Below are positions 22,419 through 34,379 of a stretch of DNA of 64,000 nt, piece after piece. A program made the position numbers and the translations under genes. Origin of the DNA: Papaver somniferum (lineage: Eukaryota; Streptophyta; Magnoliopsida; Ranunculales; Papaveraceae); the NCBI RefSeq assembly GCF_003573695.1, contig NC_039361.1:87500149-87564148 (forward strand), read 5' to 3'. A model generated the notes under the pieces. That model made no database searches. It saw only the letters and a list, made by a program, of their open reading frames with translations, and was not told the origin of the DNA. Every line of letters begins with the position of its first letter. The stretch's first letter is position 1.

Positions 22419-22700
22419 GAAAGTCCCCAATCGTCCTTGAGCCACCTGATAACCGAGTCGTCGATCCCTGGGCGGATCGTTTGCTCCTACCATCTTGGAA
22501 GTCCCCAGTCACTTCTTGTCGTGTTATGACTGGTAACTGAGTCGCCTGGTAACTGAGTCGCCGATCCCTGAGCGGATCGTTTGCTTCTACCACCATGAAA
22601 GTCCCCAGTCACCTCTTGTCGTGTTATGACTGGTAACTGAGTCGACTGGTAACTGAGTCACTGATCCCTGAGCGGATCGTTTGCTTCTACCACCATGATG
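22419..22700 (+). repeat. ~78-100-bp tandem repeats next to the PBS
   Basis: Marker AAGTCCCCA(G/A)TC at about 22421, 22499 and 22599. Units contain TTATGACTGGTAACTGAGTC, GATCCCTGAGCGGATCGTTT and TCTACCACCATG. The copy-2 equivalent is 28018-28300. Being next to the PBS they would lie in the untranslated leader of the minus-strand transcript. Confidence 0.75.
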
Positions 22701-22758
22701 TCTGGGTTGAAGTATGAGATTGGGAGTTGGAAATCGATATTGTAACCGAGATATTAAT

Positions 22759-22778
22759 CTCCCATTATGGTCGCCAAT
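22759..22778 (-). other. Primer binding site, family 1 (LTR 2)
   Basis: The minus strand reads ATTGGCGACCATAATGGGAG immediately after the LTR end. The same site is at 28361-28380 (ATTGGCGACCACAATGGGAG) and on the plus strand in family C at 62175 (ACTGGCGACCACAGTGGGAT). The shared TGGCGACCA core identifies one primer tRNA for families 1 and C; I have not identified which tRNA. Confidence 0.75.
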
Positions 22779-25105
22779 TGTTTGAAGGTGAAAATAGTTT
22801 CTGCTGGTTTCGGTAATTTCGTGTGTTGTGGGTGAGAAACGAGTCTAAATCCTAAACAATGTACTGCAAGGGAGTACTTTAGATTCGAGAGATCAATCTG
22901 TACAAATCCTGCCTAAACCAAGAAATGGTCGTTCTAGACTTGCTTCTGTCACAAAGTGAAGGATAAGGGTTGGTTTGGGGAGGGAAGCGAAGAGATTGTT
23001 GAGACCAGAATAGTTGGTTCTGGAAGAGTAGTTGTTTGACTTGTATCAGAAAGTGAAAGCTAACACATGGAAAGCTAACAAGTGATTTCTGAGTGTTGTA
23101 TGCTCCTGACCCAAAACTTGTTGTTCGGTGGTAATAGGTAATACCTATTTATACAAGTCCAAGTGAAACGTACTCTGGTCTCGTAAGAAATAGAAACAAA
23201 TGAGTAAATGGGAGGAGGTGGTAACCGGTAATGCCTGGAATTGATGTTCCATAATGAAGGAAAGCGTTTCACCATTAATCCCTGTATTTACTAACCGCCT
23301 CATTCTTATGACACTGTCTTGTAACGGGCGTAGTGTACGCCGCACGCTGTAAACCGCCAAACCAATACCCTAATGAGCATCCCACAGTTTGTGACATGTG
23401 TTGATGTCTCGAGTGTTTTCGTAGAAAACGTGTAGCATGTTGCTGATGTTTGGTAAGTTGAGCTTGGGAGACTTGTCGGCTCGGTGGTGACCCTCGACGG
23501 TCGAGATTTGCATCTTAAGAGGAAGGGCAGCCGTTGATTATTGCAACCCTTCATTTGGTAGCCAGCGACATGAAAGCATGGCCGACATGGCTTTGACATG
23601 GTTAGGCGTGGCCAAGCTCGGATTTTGGCACAGTTTAGGCGCGGCCAAGAACTACGGTTTTGGCATAGTTTGGGCGCGACCAAATTTAGGGCTTGGCATT
23701 GGGCCAAAGGTTTCCACGCATTAGCTGGTGACCTTGGACGTCTAAGATCTGTATCTTAGATGGAAGAGTGGTCGTTGATTATCGCAACCCTTCGTTTTGG
23801 CGGCCAACGGCGTGGAAGAAAGGCTGGCATTGTTTTGGCACAACGGTGCGGCTCGCATGGTTGGCATTCCTTGGCGCGGAGACGTAGCTGCCATACCATT
23901 GGCACATGTAGAGCGCTGGCATGGTTGGTATGCTTTGGGCGCGGAGATGTGGCGCGGCATTCCATTGGCACATGCGACATGGTTGGCATGCCTTAGCGCG
24001 GAAAGGTTGCATGGTATGTCATTCGCACATGTGGCATGGTTGGCATGTCTTGGCATGGAGATGCGGCTGGCACGGCATGCCATTGGCACATGTGGCGCGG
24101 CTAGCATGGTTGACATGTCTTGTCGCGGCGATCTTGGATGGTTTAGATATGCATCTCAGATGGAAGGGTGGCCGTTTATTGTTTCAACCCTTTGTTTTGG
24201 CAGCCTTGAAGGAAAGGCCGGCATGGTTTAGGCGTGGCCAAGCTAGGGTTTTGGCATAGTTTAGGCACGGCCAAAAACTAGGGTTTTGGCATAGTTTGGG
24301 CGCGGCCAAAATTAGGGCTTGGAGTTGGGCCAAAGGTTACCACGCGTTAGTTGGCGACCTTGGAAGACTAAGATCTGCATCTCAAATGGAAGGATAGCCG
24401 TCGATTGTTGCAACCCTTTGTTTTGGCAGCCGTGAAGGAAAGGCTGGCATGGTTTAGGCATGGCCAAGCTAGGATTTTGGCATAGTTTAGGCACGGCTAA
24501 AAACTAGGGTTTTGGTGAAGTATGGGCGCGGCCAAATTTAGGGCCTGGCTTGGGCCAAAGATTACCACGCATTAGTTGGCGACCTTGGACGGCTAGGATC
24601 TTCATCTCAGGTGGAAGGGTGGTAGTTTATTGTTGCAACCCTTCATTTTGAAAGCCTGCGTTGTGCATGGCAAGTTAGGACGGCTAGGACAGTCGACATG
24701 CCTCGGCGAGGAGATGCTGCTGGCACGGCATGCCATTGGCACATATGGTGCGGCTGGCATGGTTGGCATTCTTTGGCGCGGAGACGTGGATGGCATGGTT
24801 GGCATGCCTTGGCGCGGAGATGTGGCTGGCACGACATTCCATTGGCACATGTGGTGCGGCTGTCATGGTTGGCATGCCTTGTTTCAAGAGACATCCTTCG
24901 AACCAGCTTCTGAATCTTGGACTATCGTATGGAATGGTATGCGGTGAGCAGTCCCCAATTGTATTTATGTTAGATCCGATGGCATGTCCGAATATGTGAA
25001 TGTATCTTTGTGGCGTGCTTTTGGAGTTTTCGATGCACATGTACGGCTTCATGTTTAGAAGTTCCCGCGGCTCATAAAATTTCGGCAGTGATGATGTTGA
25101 AATCA
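22779..25105 (-). repeat. Family 1 LTR 2 (shared middle LTR)
   Basis: Begins TGTTTGAAGG beside the PBS. Contains the TATA box (23146-23153), the ~60-bp block, the ~225-bp block and only about three 69-bp units (24700-24882), against about 14 in LTRs 1 and 3. It alone keeps ~220 bp of unique sequence at the right edge (24883-25105, ending GTTGAAATCA), the probable true U3 start. The right edge is approximate because I found no convincing polypurine tract next to it. Confidence 0.7.
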
Positions 25106-27188
25106 GAAATAACCAGGTTGAGGGGAGTGAAAGCGTCTCATGCTGGCAGTCCCGACGTGTAGCCTACTTTCATTGCATCGCCTTGAATCCATGTCCACGG
25201 GATTTGATACAAGCTTATTATACTATTCTGGATGTGACGCTGGGATGCACATGGACGAAATATTCTGGATAGTAAAGAGGCAGGAATGAGAGAGTTATGT
25301 TGTTTATCGTGGCTCCCTTTGTTTCTTCAAGAAAATGTTTCATCCACGTCTCTGGAGTTATCTCATGAGTCTTTGATGGTCGTCGGGATGGACTGCGATG
25401 AGCAGTCCCCAGTCACATTTTTCTTTAGTTTCTGAAGTTGTTTTCCTCTGAGAAGGCTTGGGATCCGTCGCGGCCTCGTAAAGTGTTGAAAGCTTCTTGT
25501 AGACAGAGAGGTGATAATATTCTTGCGCTACACCCTTGAAGAGTAGGTGACTTTGTTGCGGTTGTGGCCTTTTGGTTGACTGTGTCTTCTGAACTTTGAC
25601 AGTGAAAGGATTCCGTGTAGATCCTCAGTCTCCAAGTATGGTTTTACATGTTTCCATCTTGTATGGTCAGTGGGTTGACCATGATAAAGACATCACCATC
25701 GTGCGTTGGCACTGGTGATTTTGTTACTTCTTCCACGTGAAACTAAAATATGGAGGAGTACGGGTTACCTTTGTAGTGATTGATGTTGTGGTGAAGCTCT
25801 GGATGGTATCAAAAAATGAGCATCAACAGTTCTTGGTAGCAGATGTAATCAGAAGAGACTACATTGTTGTGGGAAAAAAGTAGGTTGTCTAGAATTTTAC
25901 GGGCATCCATGGAAGTAAAAGGATTGGTTGGATGCGTAAGCGAGCAAACTGTCCATGGTCACGAGTTTTGGCGGGATGGATCAAAAGGTGGCCATGACTA
26001 TGAAGATTGGCTGGCTGCGATCATGATCCTTGACATGGGGACTATGGTGGCACGACCCTTTGCAGGAAAGAGTGGTGTTGAAGCGGCTTCTGCTCTTGGA
26101 GAGGACGTTGAAACTTAAGGAGCCAAATGCTGTTTCGGATACTGAAGCAGCTTATGGAGATATCGCTGAAGCGGAGCGGCTGCTGAAGCGAACATTGAAG
26201 CGGAGCAGCTGCTGGAGAACGTTGAAGCGGAGCCACTTCTGGAGAGAACGTCGAAACGGCGCCTTGAAACTCTCAGAGCCTTGACGGTTACAATGTTGAA
26301 GCCGGAGATTGCGTCACTCAACGTTCTGTCAAACTAGACATCCCTCAAGTGAACAGTGGTTAGGAGTCCCCAGTTCCATATATCGATCGTGCTTTCCAGG
26401 AGAGGTTGAGGTTTGGGAACGGCTTCCCTGGCTAGAAACAACTGCTTTCTTGATGCAGTGCGGTTGAGGGATGCAAATATGACTTGACGCTATGCCTTGG
26501 AGAAATATAGAATCTCACATAACTGTTTCGTCATAGAATGCACGATTTTGTGGGCGAAGTCCCAGAAATCATGCATCTCTTGACGGGAAGAGGGTCTCTA
26601 TGAATTCAGGATGGTTGTTGATTTCCTTTTCCTCGATTTTGGAGAAGTCGTTCCTGATCTTTATGTGTGATGAAATTGGATTGCTGATTCCCTTCTACTG
26701 GGCGTTCAAGAGCAACGCGAGCCCCTTCATTTATAAACGCACGTCCAGCTGAAGTGCCTGCGGCGGATGTTAAAAGTATTCCTTGTCAGCTCCCTCTTGG
26801 TTTGACGTGACTCTTATGTTGGCCGCTCCGTCAGTGTCTTGAGGAAATAGGTATCTCTTTATGAGTTATAAATACGTCTGTCTGAGTCTTACGAGAACCT
26901 TTTGCCTTTCCATCAAATCAACAGTGGTAAAAGGAGGTCGGCTTCTTCCGGATCTTCCAGTCTCTTGCCCTGATGGTGGAGTAGCGGCGTATCTGGTGAC
27001 AGTTGGAGAGGTCATACTTGAAGAAACGTTGGGGTGGTGGGAGCGGCTCTGGTTCTGGTGATCATAGGTGTATCGTGCAGAGATGGCGCAGTTTTGATCA
27101 CGGAGTGTTGGAGCCATGGCGTTGTTTCGAAGGGTGAGGATGGCGCTGTTTTGGCTGGTTGTGGAGTGGAGAAGATGGGGCTGGAAGG

Positions 27189-27356
27189 GTGCAAGTTTTT
27201 AACGCTGGAAAGGATGCAAGCTGATGGCGCTGGAAGGATCCAAGTTGCTGGCGCTGGAAAGATGCAAGTTGTTAGTGCTGGAAGGATGCAAGTTGTTAAC
27301 GCTGGAAGGATGCAAGTTGTCGGCGCTGGAAGGATGCAAGTTGTTAGCGCTGGATC
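27189..27356 (+). repeat. 24-bp minisatellite, about 7 units
   Basis: Same unit as 21656-21772 with extra copies at the 5' side, one of them with an inserted base. Confidence 0.85.
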
Positions 27357-28017
27357 GGCTTGGAATGGGCGCTGGATTGGCGTGGGCGCTAGCTTGGATT
27401 TGGTACGACGCTGACTATGGTGCAGACTGTTGGCTTGGCACGGCGCTGGCTTGGCACGACGCTGGCTTGGCGTTGCGCGGATTGTTGGCTTGGCACGACG
27501 CTGGCTTGGCATGGCGCGGACTGTTGGGCACCGTGAGGCTTGTTCTTGCGGGACCAGTTGTCTCTTTCCATACGTAACTCTAACAGGAAATCCTTTCCTT
27601 ATTCAAATTCCAAAATTGTTATGCCTATAAAAGGGGTTGGCTCTCCTCTTTTTTTTTTTTTTGAAAGGCAAACAAAGCGCCTGGTTTATGATTTTATTTG
27701 AATTGATAGATAACTGTAATCTACGAGGGTTTTGGATTATTATTTTGGAATGAATTGTTTTAGAATAATTTGTCTTTATTACGATTGTAAGTGACGCAGA
27801 CATCCCAGGAAAACCATGGAATCGTGAGTGTTGCGTGTCGGTAGAGAGCATGGGATGAAACGTAACATGGCTATCGATTTTATCATTCCCTTGAAATCTT
27901 GAAGTAGTAAACCATGTATTTTGTCTAGGCAAGACTTACTCGGTTTTTTTGGATCTCTTGACGAAAAATGAATCTTTCGGGTGTAAGTCCGAGTTTTGTA
28001 GGAAGCACCGCATGATT

Positions 28018-28300
28018 GTGGAAAGTCCCCAATCGTCCCTGAGCCACCTGATAACCGAGTCGTCGATCCCTGGGCGGGTCGTTTGCTCCTACCATCTTGG
28101 AAGTCCCCAGTTACTTCTTATCGTGTTATGACTGGTAACTGAGTCGCCTGGTAACTGAGTCGCCGATCCCTGAGAGGATCGTTTGCTTCTACCACCATGA
28201 AAGTCCCCAGTCACCTCTTGTGGTGTTATGACTGGTAACTGAGTCGCCTGGTAACTGTGTCACAAATCCCTGAGCGGATCGTTTGCTTTTACCACCATGA
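28018..28300 (+). repeat. ~78-100-bp tandem repeats next to the PBS, copy 2
   Basis: Equivalent to 22419-22700 in order and spacing, with scattered substitutions such as GAGAGGATCG for GAGCGGATCG. Confidence 0.75.
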
Positions 28301-28380
28301 TGTCTGGGTTGAAGTATGAGATTGGGAGTTGGAAATCGATATTGTAACCGAGATATTAATCTCCCATTGTGGTCGCCAAT

Positions 28381-31300
28381 TGTTTGAAGGTGAAAATAGT
28401 TTCTGCTGGTTTCGGTAATTTCGTGTGTTGTGGGTGAGAAACGAGTCTAAATCCTAAACAATGTACTGCAAGGGAGTACTTTAGATTCGAGAGATCAATC
28501 TGTACAAATCCGGCCTAAACCAAGAAATGGCCGTTCTAGACTTGCTTCTGTCACAAAGTGAAGGATAAGGGTTGGTTTGGGGAGGGAAGCGAACAGATTG
28601 TTGAGACCAGAATAGTTGATTCTGGAAGAGTAGTTGTTTGACTTGTATCAGAAAGTGAAAGCTAACACATGGGAAAGCTAACAAGTGATTTCTTAGTGTT
28701 GTATGCTCCTGACCCAAAACTTGTTGTTCGGTGGTAATAGGTAATGCCTATTTATACAAGTCCAAGTGAAACGTACTCTGGTCTCGTAAGAAATAGAAAC
28801 GGATGAGTAAATGGGAGGAGGTGGTAACCGGTAATGCCTGGAATTGATGTTCCATAATGAAGGAAAGCGTTTCACCATTACTCACTGTATTTACTAACCG
28901 CCTCATTCTTATGACACTGTCTTGTAACGGGCGTAGTGTACGCCGCACGCTGTAAACCGCCAAACCAATACCCTAATGAGCATCCCCCAGTTTGTGACAT
29001 GTGTTGATGTCTCGAGTGTTTTCGTAGAAAACGTGTAGCATGTTGCTGATGTTTGGTAAGTTGAGCTTGGGAGACTTGTCGGCTCGGTGGTGACCCTCGA
29101 CGGTCGAGATTTGCATCTTAAGAGGAAGGGCAGCCGTTGATTATTGCAACCCTTCATTTGGTAGCCAGCGGCATGAAAACATGGCCGACATGGCTTTGAC
29201 ATGGTTAGGCGTGGCCAAGCTCGGATTTTGGCATAGTTTAGGCGCGGCCAAGAACTAGGGTTTTGGCATAGTTTGGGCGCGACCAAATTTAGGGCTTGGC
29301 ATTGGGCAAAAGGTTGCCACGCATTAGCTGGTGACCTTGGACGTCTAAGATCTGTATCTTAGATGGAAGAGTGGCCGTTGATTATCGCAACCCTTCATTT
29401 TGGCGGCCAACGGCGTGGAAGAAAGGCTGGCATTGTTTTGGCACAACGGTGCGGCTCGCATGGTTGGCATTCCTTGGCGCGGAGATGTAGATGCCATACC
29501 ATTGGCACATGTGGAGCGCTGGCATGGTTGGTATTCTTTGGGCGCGGAGATGTGGCGCGGCATTCCAATGGCACATGCGACATGGTTGGCATGCCTTAGC
29601 GCGGAAAGGTTGCATGGTATGCCATTCGCACATGTGGCATGGTTGGCATGTCTTGGCATGGAGATGCGGCTGGCACGGCATGCCATTGGCACATGTGGCG
29701 CGGCTAGCATGGTTGACATGTCTTGTCGCGGCGATCTTGGATGGTTTAGATATGCATCTCAGATGGAAGGGTGGCCGTTTATTGTTTCAACCCTTCGTTT
29801 TGGCAGCCGTGAAGGAAAGGCCGACATGGTTTAGGCGTGGACAAGCTAGGATTTTGGCATAGTTTAGGTGCGGCCAAAACTAGGGTTTTGGCATAGTTTG
29901 GGCGCGACCAAAATTAGGACTTGGCATTGGGCCATAGGTTACCACGCGTTAGCTGGCGACCTTGGATGGCTAAGATCTGCATCTCAGATGGAAGGTTGGC
30001 CGTTGATTGTTGCAACCCTTTGTTTTGGCAGCCGTGAAGGAAAGGCCGGCATGGTTTAGGCGTGGTCAAGCTAGGGTTTTGGCATAGTTTAGGCACGGCC
30101 AAAAACTAGGGTTTTGGCATAGTTTGGGCGCGGCCAAAATTAGGGCTTGGAGTTGGTCCAAAGGTTACCACGCGTTAGTTGGCGACCTTGGAAGACTAAG
30201 ATCTGCATCTCAGATGGAAGGATAGCCGTCGATTGTTGCAACCCTTTGTTTTGGCAGCCGTGAAGGAAAGGCTGGCATGGTTTAGGCATGGACAAGCTAG
30301 GATTTTTGCATAGTTTAGGCACGGGTAAAAACTAGGGTTTTGGTGAAGTATGGGCGCGGCCAAATTTAGGGCCTGGCTTGGGCCAAAGATTACCACGCAT
30401 TAGTTGGCGACCTTGGACGGCTAGGATCTTCATCTCAGGTGGAAGGGTGGTGGTTGATTGTTGCAACTCTTCATTTTGAAAGCCTGCGTTGTGCATGGCA
30501 AGTTAGGACGGCTAGGACGGTCGGCATGCCTCGGCGAGGAGATGCTGCTGGCACGGCATGCCATTGGCACATATGGTGTGGCTGGCATGGTTGGAATTCT
30601 TTGGCGTGGAGACGTGGATGGCATGGTATTCCATTGGCACGGTGGTGCCGCTGGCATGGTTGGCATGCCTTGGCGCGGAGATGTGGCTGGCACGACATTC
30701 CATTGGCACATGTGGTGCGGCTGGCATGGTTGGCATGCCTTGGTGCAGAGACGTGGCTGGCATGGTTTTCCATCGGCATGGTGGTGCGGCTAGCATGATT
30801 GGCATGCCTTGGCGCGGAGATGTGGCTGACACGGCATGTCATTGGCACATGTGGTGCGACTGGCATGGTTTTCCATTGACACGGTGGTGCAGCTGACACG
30901 GTTGGCATGCCTTTACGCGGAGATGTGGCTGGCACGACATGCCATTGGCACATGTGGTGTGGTTGGCATGCCTTGGAGTGGAAAGGTTGCACGGCATGCC
31001 ATTGGCACTTGTGGTGCAGCTGGCATGGTTGGCATTCCTTAGCGCGAAGATTTGGCTGGAACGACATGCCAATGGCACAGTGGTGCAGCTGGCATGGTTG
31101 GCATGCCTTGGCGCGGGGACGTGGCTGGCATGGTTTTCCATTGGCACGGTGGTGCAGATGGCATGGTTGGCATGACTTGGCACAGAGACGTGGCTATCAT
31201 GGTTGGCATGCCTTGGCGCGAAGACGTGGCTGGCATGGTTTTCCATTGGCACGGTGGTGTGGCTAGCATGGTTGGCATGCCTTGGCGTGAAGACGTGGCT

Positions 31301-31505
31301 GGCATAGTTTTCCATTGCCACGGTGGTGCGACTGGCATGGTTGGCATGCCTTGGCACGGAGACGTGGCTGTCATGGTTTTCCATTGGCACGGTGGTGCGG
31401 ATGGCATGGTCGGCATGCCTTGGCGCGAAGACGTGGCTGGCATGGTTTGTCATTGGCACGGTGGTGCGGCTGGCATGGTTGGCATGCCTTGGCACGGAGA
31501 TGTAG
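28381..31505 (-). repeat. Family 1 LTR 3 (outer 5' LTR), U3 end missing
   Basis: Begins TGTTTGAAGG beside the PBS at 28361-28380. TATA at 28749-28756. The ~60-bp, ~225-bp and 69-bp blocks follow the order of LTRs 1 and 2. The array breaks off at about 31500 (CACGGAGATG/TAGTCC) into plus-strand ORF sequence. The U3 terminus and any target duplication matching ACTGG at 16636-16640 are not visible, so the right junction has been rearranged. Confidence 0.7.
30510..31505. repeat. 69-bp tandem array in LTR 3 (about 14 units)
   Basis: Same unit as at 18775-19782 but with more single-base variants (TTGGCATTCC, TTTACGCGG, GCGCGAAGACG). As in LTR 1, long frames stay open on both strands because the period is a multiple of three. 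Confidence 0.9.
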
Positions 31506-31525
31506 TCCTTCCTCGTATATAAGCT

Positions 31526-32295
31526 ATGTACGTTGATGCAATTCTAAAGAGAAACCTTCTTCCTAGGTGTGTTGGTCCGCGCCGTATTCATGTTACTGCT
31601 AAGAAAATTAGGAAGGTAACACCCTTCGTTTGCTAGAGGAGATTGACAGGACGAGGATGACTGTTATCCCTTATTCAGCTAAGCTATTTCTTCCTCTGTC
31701 TGATCGTATTCGTCTTGATCATGGTAAGCGTTGGGGACGTACTCCTCTTTGTTTGGTTGGTCCTTGGGCCCGCGGGTTTACTACCGCAGATCCCAATGTT
31801 CCTCGTCGTGCTTCTTTTTTTCCCTCTAAGTATGATGGATAACATCCTTGGGTTTTCAACCCTACTGCTCCTGACGAGGTATCTTTTGAGTAAATTTCTT
31901 TATTTTTCAATCTTCATTGTGTTGAGCCTTTTGCATCGAATTTTGATGCTTTTATTTGCAGCCTTCCCATGCTTCTTCTGATGTGACTACTTCTGGTTCC
32001 GTTGGTAACTCCGTAGCTACTCGTACGAGGAAGAGGAAAGCTTCAATTAAAGCTACGAAGTACACACATGCATAGGTAAAGATTATTACCCTACCTTAGT
32101 ATATGTAGGTACCTAGGTATTTTGTCCATGATCCTTAGATTGTGCATGTGCTCTTTTACAGTCTTCCAAGAAAAAGGGAAAGTTGAAAGCTGTGATTGAT
32201 GTAGAAGAGTCTGAAGAGGATCCAAAAGCTATTGAAGAGGAACCTGAGGATTCTTAGGACATGGAGGCTGTTGAGGATACTGACATTAGTCCCGT
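31526..32295 (+). pseudogene. 3' half of the broken spliced plus-strand ORF
   Basis: Coding-like segments: VDAILKRNLLPRCVGPRR (from about 31533), then after a slip RTRMTVIPYSAKLFLPLSDR and PLCLVGPWARGFTTADPNVP (31645-31800). Introns are inferred at 31879-31963 (GAG/GTATCT...TTTGCAG) and 32076-32161 (TAG/GTAAAG...TTTACAG). The middle exon encodes a basic RTRKRKASIKATK patch; the last exon is acidic (VEESEEDPKAIEEEPEDS). In-frame stops occur at 31840 (TAA), just before the second donor (TAG) and in the last exon (TAG). It is cut at 32296 by LTR-B1. Together with 15590-16640 it is probably one ORF split by the family-1 array; function unknown. Confidence 0.45.
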
Positions 32296-33109
32296 TGATG
32301 GGGAAAAACGACTTGCTGGTTTTTCAGGAAGTGGAGAGACGACCATGTGGACGAAGACTCCTCAACCGAGCAAACTTCCTAACCTCAAACAGATGCACTG
32401 CGGGAGTGCTTTGAGTTCGAAAGATCAATCTGTAGGACTCCGGCATAAACCAAGAAATGTTTGTTCCAGAGTCAATTCGGTCACAAAGAGGGTTGATCTG
32501 TAGGAGGGAATCTGAGAAGTGTGTGAGATCAATGATGATCAAGGATTGTGAATGTGTTGTGGGTTTCTGCAAATGAAGAATAAGTTTGAATTCTGCTCAA
32601 TTGAGAGAGATTGTTGCTCACACGATGAATATTGGTTAGAAAATGGATGTTGTCTATTCGACCAATCTTGTCCTCAATCGTGGATTCAGAAACTTATTTA
32701 TATTGCTAGAATGTAGACACATTGATCTCCAGTAAGTGTGACAGTGCTCGAGTGATAGAGTGGGAAAGTGGTAAATCGTGGTTTAACCAGTTCCAAGTCG
32801 TGCGCAGACTTGGTTCATTGTCCACCCACTACTTTGCTAACTCCCTCAACTGCTTGCACGACTTACTGATATTTCTCATCGTGGATGAACACACGCGTCG
32901 TAGGCCGCTAGACCAAAAACACTAATTAATATCCCCCCATGTGACATGATTGATGTCTCATGATTTGTGGAGTCTGCAAGGCAGACGTGTATTTAATTAG
33001 TCGGTTGTTGCCCTAATTAGACGATGAGTCTAAGTATCATTCAGTCGAGCATGATTGTTGAATGCTCTATGATTCATGGATTGAACATGTCTGCTGGGAC
33101 GTATAGTTC

Positions 33110-33540
33110 TCGAATAAATGTTGATAATTGGATGAGCATGATGAATATTGATAGTCTGAGCAACTATTGCTCGTCTGATGAATTGTTGAATTACTGAATA
33201 TTGATAGTTGAATCAATATTCCTCGTCTGAGCAAATATTTCTCATTTGATGAATTACTGAATATTGATAGTTGAATCAATATTTCTCGGAGCAAATATTG
33301 CTCATTTGAGGAATTACTGAATATTGATAGTTGAATCAATATTCGAGCAAATATTGGTCGTCTGAGCAAATATTGCTCATTTGATGAATCTGAATATTGA
33401 TAGTTGAATCAATATTCCTCGTATGAGAAAATATTGCTCGTCTGAGTAAACATTACTCATTTGATGAATAACTAAATATTGATAGTTGAATCAATATTCC
33501 TCGTATGAGCAAACATTGCTCATGTGATGAATTATTGGTA
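33110..33540. repeat. Array of AT-rich hairpin repeats in LTR-B1
   Basis: Five copies of AATATTGAT-AGTTGA-ATCAATATT (9-bp arms, 6-base loop) start at 33197, 33260, 33320, 33393 and 33475. Between them lie copies of the palindrome GAGCAA-ATA-TTGCTC (perfect at 33289 and 33364). LTR-B2 and B3 have one or two units (41440-41560, 56540-56700), so the array expanded in B1. Confidence 0.85.
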
Positions 33541-34379
33541 GAATGACCAAATAAAATATTAATTAATATATTGGTAGTTGGACCAAATATTATATAATTA
33601 ATCAAGATGTTGATTGCTGGATCAACATAAAATTATTAGTGTTTGAACGTGCTGAGAATTATGATTTGCAGATCATTCAGTTCGAAACCCTAATTTTGAT
33701 CGATTGCCAAACTGAAAATAAGTCACTATGTGAAGGAGGGACCGGCTACATGGGATATGGCTGACCATGTAGCGCCCAGGTGCTCGAGTGAGCATGCACC
33801 AAATTCCTTTGTTGACCAGTTGGTGAAAGGATGATCAAATGTTGGTTCAATCATTTATTAAAATAGTGCTCGTTTAAGCGTTAGGTAATAAAACCTAATT
33901 ATGGAGAGATGATGGACCGACCAAAGGGTCATGGGACCGGTCCTTGGTGGTCGTGGGACCAGCTGGTGGTCGATTGAGAAAATTCCAAGTTGGTTGGAAA
34001 GAGTTTGGACCCACTATGAACTGTTGAGAGCTAATTAGGTCAAAATTATGAAAGAGTGTGGGACTGGCTCCTTGCAAGACTAAGGGCAGACCATGGTCGG
34101 TCAAGGTGGCATGCCCATGTCTCAGTCCTAGGAGTTTTGGTATTTTCTGGTGCGCGTTTGAGCAATATTTGGGATTTTCAGAAGAGTTTGATCTTGACTG
34201 AAACTCTCAATTTTGCTCGAATGAGCAAGCAAAACTTTGCTTGTGTGACCAATATTTTGAGAATATTAAAATAATAATATTTTAATTTTTGACGTGAGAA
34301 GCCTAGTCGGTCATGTGACCATTTGATTTTTTGGCTTTATCATGGTTTGAGCAATATTTGAGAAAATATTGAAAAACTA

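Larger units (their letters stand above)
19783..22778 (-). mobile_element. Family 1 internal region, copy 1
   Basis: Runs from a duplicated 23-bp AAATAACCAGGTTGAGGGGA element (19783 and 19806) to the PBS at 22778. I see no gag, protease or RT. On the plus strand, fragments at about 20760-20985 read Glu/Ala/Leu-rich (VEAASALGEDVET; EAEPLLENVEAEPLLERTSK), like the coiled-coil end of an antisense ORF. A plus-strand TATAAATA (21565) precedes a leader and a minisatellite-encoded repeat, and a second TATAAAA lies at 22025. Relative to copy 2 about 290 bp are missing near 21656. Confidence 0.6.
25106..28380 (-). mobile_element. Family 1 internal region, copy 2
   Basis: Homologous to 19806-22778 throughout, with the same candidate promoters (26867, 27626), plus-strand Glu-rich remnants (about 26060-26285), minisatellites and PBS. 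It keeps about 290 bp (26960-27245) that copy 1 lacks; this stretch encodes Gly/Val/Ala-rich plus-strand reading without recognisable domains. No gag-pol motif. Confidence 0.65.
16641..31505 (-). mobile_element. LTR-internal-LTR-internal-LTR array, Tat-like family 1
   Basis: Three LTRs start with TGTTTGA(A/G)GGTGAAAA at 16641, 22779 and 28381. Two near-identical ~3-kb internal regions lie between them, each ending at the same PBS (22759-22778, 28361-28380). No gag or pol motif is visible in either internal region, so this is a non-autonomous form. The left LTR abuts the plus-strand ORF remnant and has no PBS beside it, as expected for the outer 3' LTR of a minus-strand element. Such arrays arise by unequal recombination between LTRs. 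The two internal copies differ by roughly 4% over the 190 bases I compared. Confidence 0.75.

Noticed and set aside
33067..33369. Minus-strand ORF with repeated ILIQLSIFSNSSNE-type peptide
   Set aside because: Explained by the palindromic tandem array; repeat number varies between LTR-B copies.
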